Below, in pieces: positions 6,683 to 9,251 of a stretch of 9,251 bases of DNA; the first letter of the stretch is position 1, and every line of letters begins with the position of its first letter. Source of the DNA: JAAFIP01 sp043766985. GTDB taxonomy: Bacteria; Pseudomonadota; Gammaproteobacteria; Burkholderiales; Burkholderiaceae_C. The stretch is from positions 1 through 9,251 of the forward strand of contig JAYUHM010000225.1 of assembly GCA_043766985.1 (NCBI GenBank), written 5' to 3'. The notes beneath the pieces were generated by a model. That model did not search any database and was not told the DNA's origin. It was given only the letters and a program-made list of their open reading frames with translations. The position numbers and the translations under genes are program-made.

Positions 6683-9007
<2,325 letters not shown>

Positions 9008-9078
9008 ACCGCGATTTTACCCATAATTTCATCCGTAATTATGAATTCAAAATTCAGTTTCGTGTAAACTAACGCGCA
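9008..9078. promoter_or_regulatory. Divergent promoter region with overlapping inverted repeats
   Basis: This 71-bp AT-rich stretch separates the mutase (leftward) from the GntR-family gene (rightward). It contains CATAATT-N8-AATTATG (9022-9043) and the overlapping TGAATT-N3-AATTCA (9042-9056), the latter including TGAATTCA. These are candidate operators for the neighbouring regulator. A weak leftward -35-like TTTACA (9069-9064) faces CATAAT-like sequence about 19 bases further on, and a rightward -10-like TAAACT lies at 9065-9070. Promoter boxes are tentative. There is no room for, and no sign of, a cobalamin riboswitch. Confidence 0.5.
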
Positions 9079-9251
9079 ATGAACGCCCCCCTTCCCCATA
9101 GCCGCCTAAAGCCAAGACCTTTGTACGAAGAGGTAGCCGAGCTCCTGCGCCAACGCATCTTTGCAGGCAAGGCCAGCGACCTTGAACCCGGCGCATGGAT
9201 AGACGAGCTCAAGCTGGCCCAGGAATACGGCATCAGCCGCACCCCCCTGCG
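9079..9251 (+). CDS. GntR-family transcriptional regulator, N-terminal part only
   Basis: The first 57 codons of a protein cut by the window edge. Residues about 12-57 fit the N-terminal winged helix-turn-helix of GntR-family regulators: RPLYEEVAELLRQRIFAG, then the typical L.PG..I.E..LA..YG.SRTPLR pattern, with the recognition helix at the edge. The ligand-binding domain is not visible, so the subfamily cannot be set, although the SRTPLR-type helix is usual in FadR-like (FCD) members. It faces away from the mutase across a 71-bp region with inverted repeats, which suggests it controls the propionyl-CoA/methylmalonyl-CoA genes in response to a pathway metabolite. That role is inferred from position. 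No clear Shine-Dalgarno sequence precedes the ATG at 9079, and no other start is better. Confidence 0.88.
   Translation, partial: MNAPLPHSRLKPRPLYEEVAELLRQRIFAGKASDLEPGAWIDELKLAQEYGISRTPL

Noticed and set aside
9008..9078. Cobalamin riboswitch in front of the mutase
   Set aside because: The leader is at most about 71 bases and lacks the B12 box and the length required for that class.

Overview
The window looks like a chromosomal segment of a betaproteobacterium, most likely Burkholderiales and probably Comamonadaceae. This rests on moderately high GC, the style of the proteins and the gene order; no marker gene fixes the genus. Its core is a minus-strand cluster for propionyl-CoA catabolism via methylmalonyl-CoA. 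In transcription order it holds a B12-dependent methylmalonyl-CoA mutase (9007-6683), a type II toxin-antitoxin pair (6630-5876), the mutase-chaperone GTPase MeaB (5804-4767), the carboxyltransferase subunit of propionyl-CoA carboxylase (4702-3170) and its biotin carboxylase/BCCP subunit (3143-1095).

On the right edge a divergent, truncated GntR-family regulator (9079 onward, + strand) shares a 71-bp AT-rich promoter region with the mutase. This region contains overlapping inverted repeats. On the left, the carboxylase is followed by a short possible remnant of a membrane methyltransferase (about 961-1068), then a small cupin protein (906-628) and a nicotinamidase PncA that runs off the window (597-1). 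The last two are on the same strand but belong to other pathways. No methylmalonyl-CoA epimerase gene is present here.

Propionyl-CoA is carboxylated by PccA/PccB to (S)-methylmalonyl-CoA. After epimerisation by an enzyme encoded elsewhere, the mutase makes succinyl-CoA, and MeaB guards cofactor loading of the mutase. The regulator probably reads a propionate-linked or acyl-CoA signal, but this is inference from position only.

The most unusual points are three. An inverted pair of REP-like GGGGTC elements straddles the meaB start codon, so one copy is translated as part of MeaB and the start codon and Shine-Dalgarno sequence lie in the loop of a possible stem. A toxin-antitoxin pair with its own palindromic operator candidate sits inside the mutase/carboxylase cluster. 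A 38-residue Gly/Ser/Ala-rich insertion with deviant codon use joins the catalytic and cobalamin domains of the mutase. No RNA genes, CRISPR arrays, complete insertion sequences or convincing terminators were seen.
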